Shown one piece after another: positions 47,001 through 59,000 of a stretch of 64,000 bases of DNA; the stretch's first letter is position 1; each line of letters starts with the position of its first letter. The notes below the pieces were generated by a model. The model was not told the DNA's origin, searched no databases, and was given only the letters and a program-made list of their open reading frames with translations. Both the position numbers and the translations under genes were made by a program. The stretch is from the NCBI GenBank assembly GCA_037893225.1, contig JAZGUH010000770.1:124001-188000 (forward strand). The letters run 5' to 3'. The stretch is from Hippasteria phrygiana. Taxonomy: Eukaryota; Echinodermata; Asteroidea; Valvatida; Goniasteridae.

Positions 47001-50000
47001 GAAACACACATCTGCGATGATTGGCGCCGGGTGTCTGACACCCCACGATGCCTGTGATGTCGTCGCAGGCTTTCCCACGATACAACACAGTCCGTTAGCA
47101 AACGTCCCTCGTTTTGTAGTGTTTGCGTGCGTGGGTCAAAGGTTACCTGTTATTCACTGGTCGCATCGATGCAAACTTTTGGAGGAGGTCTCAATCCCTG
47201 TCACGAACCGCACGGGACCCGCGCGATTTAGTGACAGGGATATACACTTTCACACGGCACTGAATCCGTGCGTTGGTGACATCGATGCGATTTCATCGCA
47301 CAGGACCCATGTATCCAGCACTCGTGTGAAATGGGTTTAAGTCACAAAGCTCTGGGCAAATATACTCATAAAACTCTGTGTGTGTATGTGCTGACAGGTA
47401 AGCTTGTGTGAAATAGCATTGTTCACTGACAAGCATTGTTTTTTTCCTGTGGGTAGCTATATATATATAGCACAGCTCATCAATCCCTGGTGAACCATGA
47501 TAACATATAATGTAACTGTGTATCCACATATATTGCTTGTGTTTAACTTGTGTTTGGTCTGACAAAGTTACAATGTTGTCAAACAGAGCTTTAATTAGGC
47601 TATTCCTCCAGTCCCAGCTATCTGATTCTCAAGGTGCAAAGTATTTATTTGACCAAGCCAATACTAACCTGTATCGCAGCTGCATGTCGATGGTATAGAG
47701 TACAGTTATGACAACAGCCACAACAACTGTTACCCAAAAGATAACTGTAAGAAAATAACAAAACTACTTGTGAAATTCACAATCTTCTTATCTAAAAAGA
47801 ACAACTCAAGAACATTATTTCACTGATTGTAAAGCCTGGTTTCCACATAGTCCCAATGAATGTAAACAGCATGAACAATGTTATGTCCCAGACTGCCAGG
47901 TTAAAGATGATTTGTGTCGTCGTTCAACCAAAAATGAAAAAACCAAAGGTCTGAGAAATATTCAGGTAAAATGGTAATTTTTGGTGATTATAACTTTTTG
48001 GACTGCTGAACTGACACTTCTCTTTACTTAAACTACGCTCAACTATTTTAGTGATACCGAATATATTATCTGCCAAAGGATAAAATGAACTAAGTTCACG
48101 GTACTTAAGCAGTGAGAGCCATCTTTGAAGATGTTTTAAATCATATGCATTTGAATGGGCCCACCTTTACGACAATGCTTTTATGACACAGTTGAACTTC
48201 TATCTTTGTGGTCTATTTCCATCCCTATTTTAGTCAATCACAATAAAACATTTCCAAATCTTGAATTTGCTGTCAGATGCTGTTTTATAAGAGAAAGCTT
48301 ATAAGAGCAACTAAATAGCAAAATTATTGTCAAAGATGCAAGGATGATGCAGCATTTACGCACCTAACAGACTATCACTTCTTTTAAAAATTTAGAGTTA
48401 CATGCATATGTATGGTTACATTAAATCACTAATAATAATGTACATGTATAAGTGCTAACTGATGAATAAGTGTAATAATGCTGGGTATATCCATGTTTTT
48501 GCACAAACCTATGAAAAGCTCCAAATTTAGTATATTTTTAGCATGTGTGCTGAATTTAATTTGTTACAGTAACCCAACATTGTTAAATCTCAAAATTGTC
48601 TTGGATGAACAAGATAAATGCATGTGCTTTCATACTACACTCTTTTCAGGCAGAACTTCATAAAGCGTTTTCACACTACATGTATGTATACACGAATCGG
48701 TCATCCAGATTTATGCCAGCTTGGAATAAAAAGTGCTCCAAGTGTGGCAAATCCTAATTTTTCAAAGAGCTATTCAGCATTGCTCTGTCGTTCATAATGG
48801 TGTCTTTGTAACAAAAAGTGTACCCATGATTGTGGCTGTGCACGTATGTTTGCGCAAAAAAAAACAGTGCCACCAGGCCGGATGACGCCATTGGCCGCTG
48901 TTTGTGCAGTTTCAATTAATTGTTGGATTAAACAGTGCCACCAGGCCGGATGATGCCATTGGCCGCTGTTTGTGCATTTTCAATTAATTGTGTATAGGTT
49001 ACGCTTGACTGCACAAACACATTGTAGCGGTTCGCTTGGCTGCCAGCGCCGCCCTGGCACCCCAACGTCTCCTGTAAAATACTATACTCAAGGGGTTAAG
49101 TATCTTATGAAAGGAAAGGGCCCGTACAGAGCACATGCAAAGTCGGAAAATGATGCTACGTTGTCGAAGGTACTTCTGAAGGGTGATGAAACGTGATTTG
49201 ATGGCACAATGTCGCGTGAGGCGGAGTCATTGTCAATTTTTAGGCGTTCTTTAATTAAAGACCCTCCTTTCAAAACCTTTATTAATCTGTTTCCCCCCTG
49301 TATTCGTATTGTCCGTATTCGTGTTCTCCCACTTGTTATATATATTTTTAGTTCATGTTAGGCGCTGTGAGCTTGTATAGCGCAGTATAAATATTATTTA
49401 TTATTATTATAGTTTTCCTCAATTGCCGGATAGGGCGACACATAATCCTGGAAAAGAGTGGGTTAGGGTGACCTGGTCGAATAGGGCGACACATAACTGT
49501 CGCCCGATTGTAAAAGTCGCCCCTTTGGAGTGTTTTTTAGTAAGGTGCGTGGGGAAAGTGCTCTAAATGGGCGACACTCGTGTCGCCCCAATAAGGTTAT
49601 TTCGGGCAGAGTCGCCCATTTGCCGCTTCCAGGAGATTTCTAATTATGATTATGATTATGATTATGATTATGATTATTATAAGGTTATTTGTGAGTTCAT
49701 TACTAAATTAACAACTGCAGTGTGTGGTGCTATGCACGCACGCGCACTCCGATCCGCGGTTACACAGGTCGAACTCAACCCAGTACAAAACCCAGTACAA
49801 CGGGTCAAACTTCTCTACACGGGTCAAGAGTTCTCAACCCACCTCTTGAGCAGGGTTAGTTTCGACATGGGTTGAGCGCTCTACACTGGTCAGTGCCATG
49901 TTGAAATGTAGTGTGAAAAGGTCAGTTAACACGTGTCGGACCTGTGTACAACACAGAGATTTTTCGTAGTGTGAAAAGGCCTTTACACACAACATGCACA

Positions 50001-53000
50001 CCCCGCCAGTCATGGAGCCAGTTTGTTAAAGGACTATGGTTCGCTAGCTATAGCCAACAACTGTTGCAGTAACTTTACAAAAACGCAGGGTAACAGAACA
50101 CATCTAGTCAACCATTTGGAACCAGCCTACAGCATATGTTGAGCTGGTTATCAATAGTAACATGGCTCATACTAAACTGTGACATAGGGACTAGTGACGC
50201 CATCGTGCGACTAGCTAATATTTGCACCTCCTTGTTATTGTGCAGGCATAAGTACGTCACAAATGGACCACTGGTTCGCCAAATTTCCTTAATCAAACTT
50301 GCTCTTGGCTGTGCCCAGCTATAGAATCATGTCAAAGAATCTGAGCGAATTGGACAAAGAGTGATCGAGTGCTCCAGTAATACTCTTAAATATGGAAGTG
50401 TTTTATGATCATACAACAATCTCTTGATGTAGATCCACATGTACCTGACAATACTGAGAACATTTTGGCCATTCAACTCCAAAAATACTTAGCCAGGCTA
50501 CTCTTGGAAGAAGTTACAGGGCGTGGGATAAACAAGAGCAATCCAGTGAAATGTGCCTGGGTTATGGAGCAGTTTGGAGTATGGGAAAAAGATACTGATT
50601 TAATTAATTTAAGTGGTAATAAAAATGTTTTGCACTGTAGATCCATGCAACTGGTTACCTTCTAGTGTGAAGTAAAACTGAAAACCTCCTGATGTACCAG
50701 CGACTAGGGTGGTATAGGCCTCATATTTCCTCAAAACATCCAGAAGCATTCCAAATGTGGAGAGATATATAAATACAATCTGATGGGGAAAAAGATCATT
50801 CACAATACTTCTTACCATGGGATTTTCACATCTAATTAAAATATTGATAATTGGCTTTTACAAGTTTCAAAAACTAACATCAGGAAAATCACAGTATAGC
50901 AGAAAAAAGTGTAAAAAAATTGCTTCCCTTCGGGCAAAATACATTGAAATGGTGTAGAAACAACGTCAGACACCAACGTCAAACTGATGTTGAATAATCA
51001 TTGGATTTCTAAATTGATCTAATGTTGAAATAACAACGTTGAATCAACATAGAAATCTCCATGTTGATTCAAAAAATCTACGTTGATTCAACGTTGAAAA
51101 ACGATTTCATAAGCACTGAATTTAGGTTAATAATGTCGCGACGTACTTTCCACAATTATTCAACGTTAGAATAATGTCAAAATTTGTACGCTGACACAGC
51201 ATTGACACCCTAACATTGGATAAACATTTAATTTAGCTTGCTAATATCATGAAAAAATTTCCACAATGTTAAAACAATGTCTTAACGCGACGTATTATGG
51301 TATTTAGATGTCATGATGTCATTTCAACCAACATTCAATGTTGAAATAACGTTTTGTGCCCACTGGCTTATAGGGGAGTATGTATGGGGGACCCCCCGTG
51401 CACCCCCCCCCCCCCCCCAGAACTAATCCACACCAACTTTTTCTGGTGCGTTTTAAGGTCCTTAAACACATTTGGGATGTTAACAGTGAAAAAAACTAGA
51501 TGCTCTGGCGATATCCAAGATGGCGGCCAATATGGCCGCCAAAAATTGTCAAAATTGGGAAAAGTCATATATCAGCCAAAAAATATAATAACAAAAAATA
51601 TAATTGTTAGATATATTATATATATATGTTTTCGACTCTTACAAATTCATTTCTGGTATTCTCGTTTTGCTATCATGCTTCAAATTCAAGATGGAGGCCA
51701 ATATGGCCAGCAAAAGTGGTCAAAATTATGATCTAATGGCATGAATGAAATGATTTGATACATGTTTTTACCCTTACAAAATACTTTCAAGTATTCTTCT
51801 ATTTTGCTATCATGTACCAAATTCAAGATGGCGGCCAATATGGATGCCAAAAATGGTCAAATTTCAGAAAAGTCATATATTGGCCAAAAAGGTAAGTGAT
51901 GAGTATAAGTAAAATTATTTGTAAACATGTTTCAAATTCAAGATTGCGGTCAAAATGACCAAAGAAATACAAAATACATGTATCAGCAATATATTAAAAT
52001 AACCATGAGCACTCACTTGCTGTTGTGAAAGAGAAAATAATACATATACCAATTCTTTAATATCTGGAGGTATCTCACAAAAAGGCTAAAGTAAATCTAT
52101 AGACATTTTATATAGCGATTGTCAACCGCTTTTACACACACACACACTTGGTACTGTAAGACAAATTAATATACATTTTGTACCCATGTAATTTACATCT
52201 GGAGGTATCTCAAATAAGGGCAAAAGTATTTGACATTTTATATAGCGATTGTCCACTGCTTTAACACACTCTTGGTATTGTGAAAGACAAAATAATAAAC
52301 CCATTCTGTAATACATCTGGAGCTATCTCAAAAAAAGGCAAACTTAAACCTAAGTTAACTGGTTTGCAGTAGCACCATGTATTAAATCTCTTTTGTGAGT
52401 TTGTGTTCTGAAAAGAACCGGAGGGAACTCATCAACGTTACAGACAGTATGCTCTGCCCGTCGTCAGGAGACTGAGGGATTCCAACGGTGAAGCGGGCTT
52501 ATATGGTGTCTAGAAGAGATTAAACGTGAGAAGGATGCAAACTCATGCAGGGCTTGGGGATGCTGGATGATCATTGAGGCGTGTCATTCTGAAGGAAGGG
52601 TGCGAAGGGGGAGGTTGCCAAGGGTATAAGGGGACCCATAGGCTGGAGAACTACATGTAAGTTATCCTAGGGTATAGGAGACCCATTGGACTGGGAGGTA
52701 CGGATGGGGCCCCAGATGTCGCTAATGGAGAAACCGATGTCTTGGGGAACCGTGTTGTGCTTGAAGATTTCAATGGCTTCTCTGATGCGGCAGGGGTAGC
52801 AGCGTTCGATGCTGGTGATGAGTTCGGCCTGGCTCCAGTTGATCTGATGGTCTCCGGTGTGGGAGTGTTTGACTATGGATGATTTCTCATAGTCTCCTTT
52901 TCTGCCATGGGCTTTGTGTTCATTGAGTCTGGTGGGGAGGCCCCCTGCCAGTCTCACCGATATACACTTTGCCACATTGGCAGGGGATCTTGTACACTCC

Positions 53001-56000
53001 TGGCCTGCGCTCTTGGTCTGACCGGTCCTTGTGCGAAGTCAGCAGATTCTGGATCTTCATGGGGGCTGTGTGGTATCCCATGCTTGTGGAGGATGCGCTG
53101 GATTTGATGTGAAGTACTGCCTAAGTAGGGGAGAGTAACAGGACTAGGGACCCCAACTAGTTGGCTTTGGGTACAGGCGACCCTTTGGCCGAAGGTGGAT
53201 CTGGGGTCTTGACTTGGCTGGGCTTGTATCCGTTGCGTTGCAGTGCTGTGGTGAGGTGATGGAGTTCCTGGGTTTGATGTTCCTTGTCGCAGACGTTGTA
53301 TGCCCTGCGGACGAGGGCCCAGTTGATGGAAGTCTTGATCTTGGGGTGATGGAAGGAACTGCTGTGGAGGTATCTGTCGGTTTGGGTGGGTTTGCGGTAG
53401 ACACTGCGGGTAAGACTGCCGTCCTACTTTCTGGACACCTCAACATTAAGAAATGAGATGTTGCCATCTCTTTCTTGTTCCATGGTGAACTAGATGCTGC
53501 TGTGAAGCCCGTTGAGGTGTTCCAAGAAAAGCCAAAGGTTATACTTCCCGTGCTGCCAAATGATAAAGGTGTCAATGTACAGGAGCCAAACCCTAGGTCT
53601 GTGATCTGCTGTGGCGATGGCGGTCTGCTCAAACTCTTCCATGAATATGTCGGCCAGAACCGGGGATATAGAATATTCCATGGAGGTTCCAGCAGACTGT
53701 TCGAAGAAGTTATCCCACTATCGGAAGCTGGATGAGTTCACACATGTGAGGAGCAGATCATGAAGCTGGTCAGGAGTGAGGTCGGAGCGGTCCTTGGGGT
53801 GAGGTCTGCTTGGAGTCTGTCCTTGGCGATGCTGGCATCGGAGGTGGTGACATTGGTAAAAAGGGAGCCGACATTAAAGCTGACCATGATGTTGTCCGGC
53901 TGGAGGGTGAGGCCTTGGATGAGGGTGGAAAACTAGTGGGAGTTCTTGATGTGGTGCTCAGTGTTGCCTACCAGGGGTGAAGTATCTTGGCAAGATGCCT
54001 GGTGTCGTAGGTGGGGCCTTCCCTGGAAGCTATGATGGGGCGCAGGGGAACATCCTTCTTATGGATCTTGGGATGTCCGAAGAACCTGGGGCACTTGGAG
54101 CTGGATGGCCGGAGGTGTCTGTACAAGGGCTGAGAGATGTTGCCGGAGAGAAAGACGCTTGCCTTGCAGCCTCCTCTCGATGGATGGTGTAGGGTCTTTC
54201 TAGATTTCACGGCAGTCCGAGTTGAGGATGTCCGCCACCTTGCGGTCATACTCGGCCCTATCGACAGTGGCATTACCCTTGTCCTCTCGAAGAATGTGGA
54301 TGGACTTGTCTTGGTGCAGTGATGTGATGGCTGACCGGTCTTGTCTGGAGATGTTAGGCTTGGCTGGTTCGTGTTTCCGGAGGGATTGATTGATCTGCAG
54401 ACGGATCTCATCGGCAGCATGCTTGTCAAGATGGCAGAGGGTGGGTTCGGTGTGTTGGATGATCTCTTCTACAGGGGATGATCAAGGGACAAGGGACAAG
54501 GGACAAGGTCTCTTCCGCGGACAGGGTACGCTGGCTCAGGTTGACTATGTGCCGGGTGATGAAGGATTCTTGAGAGCGAAGGTGGGGTTTGGTGTGGTGC
54601 AGGTTGGAGGGTACAGAGCATCTCATTCGGCTGGAGGGTTGGGGGCGTAGAGGGATATAGAAGATCTCATGGCCAGGGTCGGGACTGTGGGAGTGGGGAT
54701 ATAGGTGATCCCATTACCTGGGTGGAAGCAGGGCTGGGACTGGTCTTGGTCTTGCGCTTTGTGATACTCCGGAATTTCTTGAATTGGCGTGGTTGCTGGA
54801 GGAAAGGGTGAGCTGCTGAATCTTCCCGAAATCAGCTCCGGAGACACTAGAACCTAGCTGGTCACAGGTGGTGGAAATCTGCCTGTCCAAGGATGCAAGG
54901 GTGTATCTGGTGGGACTGATGCGGAAATTCCACCTCCTACAGAGCATGGCTGCATGGACCTGATGTGGAGACTTCATTGAGCCAGTGTTGTCAGAGGGAC
55001 CTGTCTTGCCATTCCGTCTTGCAAATCCCGTCTTGAAGACATCCTGGCTGAAGTCACAGAGGACGATGACGTCAGATGACGAAGATGTCAATATCGATGG
55101 AGATGATGTAAATAAATCCGACTGTTCAGGTCTTGACGACTATGACAGTGACTAATGCTATGTCATATTCAAATATTCAAAGCAGTAGACAATCTCTATA
55201 TGAAATGTAGATATTGCAATGCTTTTCCTCTTTCAAAATATCAAGTGTGAAAGCGGTGGACAGTCGCTATATAAAATGTGTATAGGTTTAAGTTTTGCCA
55301 TATTGGCTGCCATCTTGGATATCGCCAGAGCATCGGTTTTTTTTCACTGTTAACATCCCAAATGTGTTTTGGGACCTTAAAACGCACCAGAAAAAGTTGG
55401 TGTGGATTAGTTCTGGGGGGGGGGGGGGGGGGGGTGCACGGGGGGTCCCCCATAGATACTCAACTATTCAGTGCATTAGGATAGACATTTTATGGGAGAG
55501 CATTAGGTGCCAGATCTTACACCTATTGATCTTTTTATGGAGAACTGAAAAATCTTGAAAAAGCTTGAAACCCTGATGAGACATTTAGTCAATACTAAAA
55601 TGCAAACATTTAATGTTATTGGTTGTTTCTTGTAAATTTTCTAGCAAAATGGCTTTTTCATTTAGTTACCACAAAAGGCTGGGTTAGGTGATAAGCACCC
55701 ATAAAACCATGACAGGCACATTTTATAACTTGATGGGACTACTACACACTAGTATGGATCAACTATCAACTCTAGGCTACGGTCAGGTGAGTTCTACACC
55801 AGAAAATGTTGGGAAAAGAAAAGTTAATTTTTTTAAGGCAATGTGGGTCAGGTCGGTTAATAACCCCTTGAGTTAGTTGTTTATAATGAGGCGCCGGGGT
55901 GCCGGGGCATCCTGTGAAGCGAAGCGAAACGGAAACAATAGGCTTGTGCAACCAAGCATAACATACACAATAATCCAACAATGTATTAAAAATGCAGAGA

Positions 56001-59000
56001 ATGTTGTGTGTAGACATCATCCGGCTTGGTTGTAATTTTTTTGGGGGCGTCTATATATGTCATCCGGCTTCAAAGGGTTAATACTTATGATCTATTCAAA
56101 TATTACTAGCCAGATTTTTTTTTTTTTTTTTTTTTTTTAACTGCACACAAAATGCACAATGGAGAGGAATCCGATGGGCTATATCCCCTGGGCGAAATGT
56201 CCCTACTCACTTCATACACTTCCTAATGATGCATGTGATCAACACAAAATGTTATTTTCCATCAATATGCCTGCATCAATATACATGCAGAAATGCATAT
56301 AGTAACAGAAGAGTTAATAAATGATACATCTGCTAGCAGGTTGTTAAATAATAATTTTTTTACCTGAAATGTTGTAACTTCAGTCAGCACAATGGTGCAA
56401 ATATTACGGCGTGAAAATCTGAAACCTAATTGAGAGGGAAAAATTACTAGGCCTATAAGTTTCCAGCCAGTTATATACATGTATGCACTCTGTAATATCA
56501 ACAGGGCTTACACCAAAGTATCCTGATACTTTATAAGTGAAAACAAACACAAAGCAAAAACAATCATCCCCGCTAATTTATAAAGAATTCCCCAACGACA
56601 AACTAGAACATATATTTTAATGATCTGATATGATCAAGTTAACAGCACAGTTTTCAAATGACAAAATGTCAGATTTTCTAGTAAATACAACAGATTACAT
56701 GCTTTCAGATTATTTGGCCACATTCTTTAGGGCCGGTTCATACTTCACATTAACCAAATTTGATGTCATAAAACATTCATGGCGAAGATTCGCACAAGTT
56801 GAAATGTGTTCAACTTTTGCGAATTCGCAGCGCGAATATTTGGTGTCGACGTCATAAATTCACTTTGTATTCGTATTCGCATGATGAAGTATAAACTGAC
56901 CTTTACGCAATTTTATGGAATGGTTGTGTGAAAGACTGATACATACATGTAGCACTCATTTACGTTGTTCTACTTTTTTGCATAGTTATAATACACAACC
57001 AAAGTCACTTTTTGAGTGCTGAATTGAAAATATCTCAAGATGGCCGAGAGCAATGTTTCTGGATTGTTCACCTTTTGAAAGAAAAGTACATGTTCTTTCA
57101 ATTCATATCAGCTTTTTACATGATATTAAACGGGAACAAATTGCCCTTTTGTTTAAAAAAATCACGTTTCTCTTCAAAGTCTTATGGCGGAGAGTGGAAA
57201 AACAGCGAATTTTGCGGTACTCACGCAAACAAACCTGCTATGAAATCTGCACCGTGCATTGCGGGAACTTTGATTAAACGGCTTCTTAAATGTGCATTAT
57301 GTGTATACGTGAAGGTCAATTACAGGTTGCAACATGTTGGTTCTTCTGAATTTGGTCATGTTTTCAACCAGCTTGAATGCTCAAAATATGGTTAGTAGGT
57401 AGATTATGGAATATAGTAATATATTTGTAATAAAACTGTTCATAAGTTGGTGTAAGGAAAAACCACACAGCTGCTTCCTTTTCATTGAAACTTGTCCCAT
57501 ACACAGTGGGCGCACACAAAATGTACATGTACATGTACTGCATACCTTCGAGGACAGGAGAAAACAAATACAAAGGAATCTTTCTTGTCCTCGGGAGTCG
57601 GTCTTATGTTAAAATCGGACGTAAAAATACGTGCTTGTCTATGGAGTCAGTTGTGTTATATTAAAGGAACAACAGGAAACACAAAGCATTGTCCTCAGTC
57701 GTATATAGGAAAACGCGTTTGTGTGGATGTGGATGTCTGAGTGTATCTTTTTAACTGCCCGTTTGTGTGGGTGGTAAGCTCTTTTTGCTAAGTAGCAAAA
57801 GTTTGCTGTCCTTCGCATATAATATGTGTATGAGCTAAAGCTGGTCCATGAAATTGGCTCTCGTAATAAAATGGCCTTTTAAGGAAATCATTATCTTAGA
57901 ACACCGATGTGAGCCGAAACCAAGCAATTTTGGCCGAAATGACTGATTTGGCCGAAATGACTGTCACCCAACTACATACATGCACGTACACCTCAGTAAA
58001 AGCTCGGGTTCTTTGCCATCTTCATACACAATGTCTGTGATTTTCATATTGTTGCCAATGTCTTTAATGTAGTGATTCTTAACACAGGTTCTTGGTAATC
58101 TTTTTAACATGGATAATTTTCACACAGCTAAGATTTGCAATTTATTGATGATATTCATGACACAAGACCCCTGTTTTATGCATTAGTGTGAAACAGACTT
58201 AAAACCTTTACCTGGCACAGTGGCAAAGTGATGGCGAAAAAAACGAACAACAGCATTTCCACTCTTTCTGAATAAAAACAGTGTGAAACATATTAATACA
58301 CGTGAGAATCAAGCACATAAATCAGCCGAAAATGGAATTTGCATCGGGGAATGACGTAAATTAAATTAGAACAGAGATTTTTCTCTTTCGCCCTTTCCCG
58401 ATGTAATGTATGAAGACTGTATACTCAGTACTTTCCGAGAGCCTGTTTAAAAACATTCACAGGCTTACTCGGGCGGGACTCGAACCCACGACTTCCTGCT
58501 TACTAGTGCAGACGTCTTACCACTAAACCATCGAGCTTGCGGGGTCGACTGGCCAATTCGAATCCAATGCAGCAGCGGGTATGCATAATCAGTGAGAAGA
58601 TGGATTTTGCATTGGGAATGATGTAAATTAAATTTGAACAGAGACTTTTTCTTTTGCCCTTTCGGAACGTAATGTATGAAGCACTGTATACTCAGTGCTT
58701 TCCACTTTTCTCTGATGCAATTTAATACAAACACATACATGTTTAATGAAAGAATGCAAATGTGCATTGGAATTACAAACAGTTTTGCTTAGTTTACTAG
58801 TCAAGGTAATACCTAATAAAAAGAAATAAACCCTTTAAAATTTCTATCCAAAGCATGCTGACTCTTCTGTATTTGATTCACTGCTTACAATTTGTGTAAG
58901 TTCCCTAAGAGATAAAATTGTTCCAACCAGAGTAGCCTGATGCAACAGCACATCTGGTGCTTATTACATGAAATTTAAACCATAGGACTGAAACTGAGAT

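Larger units (their letters stand above)
51376..55461. mobile_element. 4.1-kb element with ~170-bp TIRs holding a Penelope-like element
   Basis: The left end GAGTATGTATGGGGGACC, a C run, AGAACTAATCCACACCAAC and on to GGCGATATCCAAGATGGC is mirrored from 55461 downward. The arms differ mainly in homopolymer length and a few bases. Inside the left arm are tandem CAAGATGGCGGCC units; inner inverted blocks (TTTATATAGCGATTGTCCAC at 52233 against its complement at about 55255) extend the symmetry. The centre carries a decayed Penelope-like element. Confidence 0.8.

Noticed and set aside
46969..47340. 123-residue plus-strand frame
   Set aside because: Coincides with a Harbinger-type MITE and begins and ends in its TIRs.
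57012..57395. 127-residue plus-strand frame
   Set aside because: No domain, no repeat support and no splice or start evidence; probably chance.
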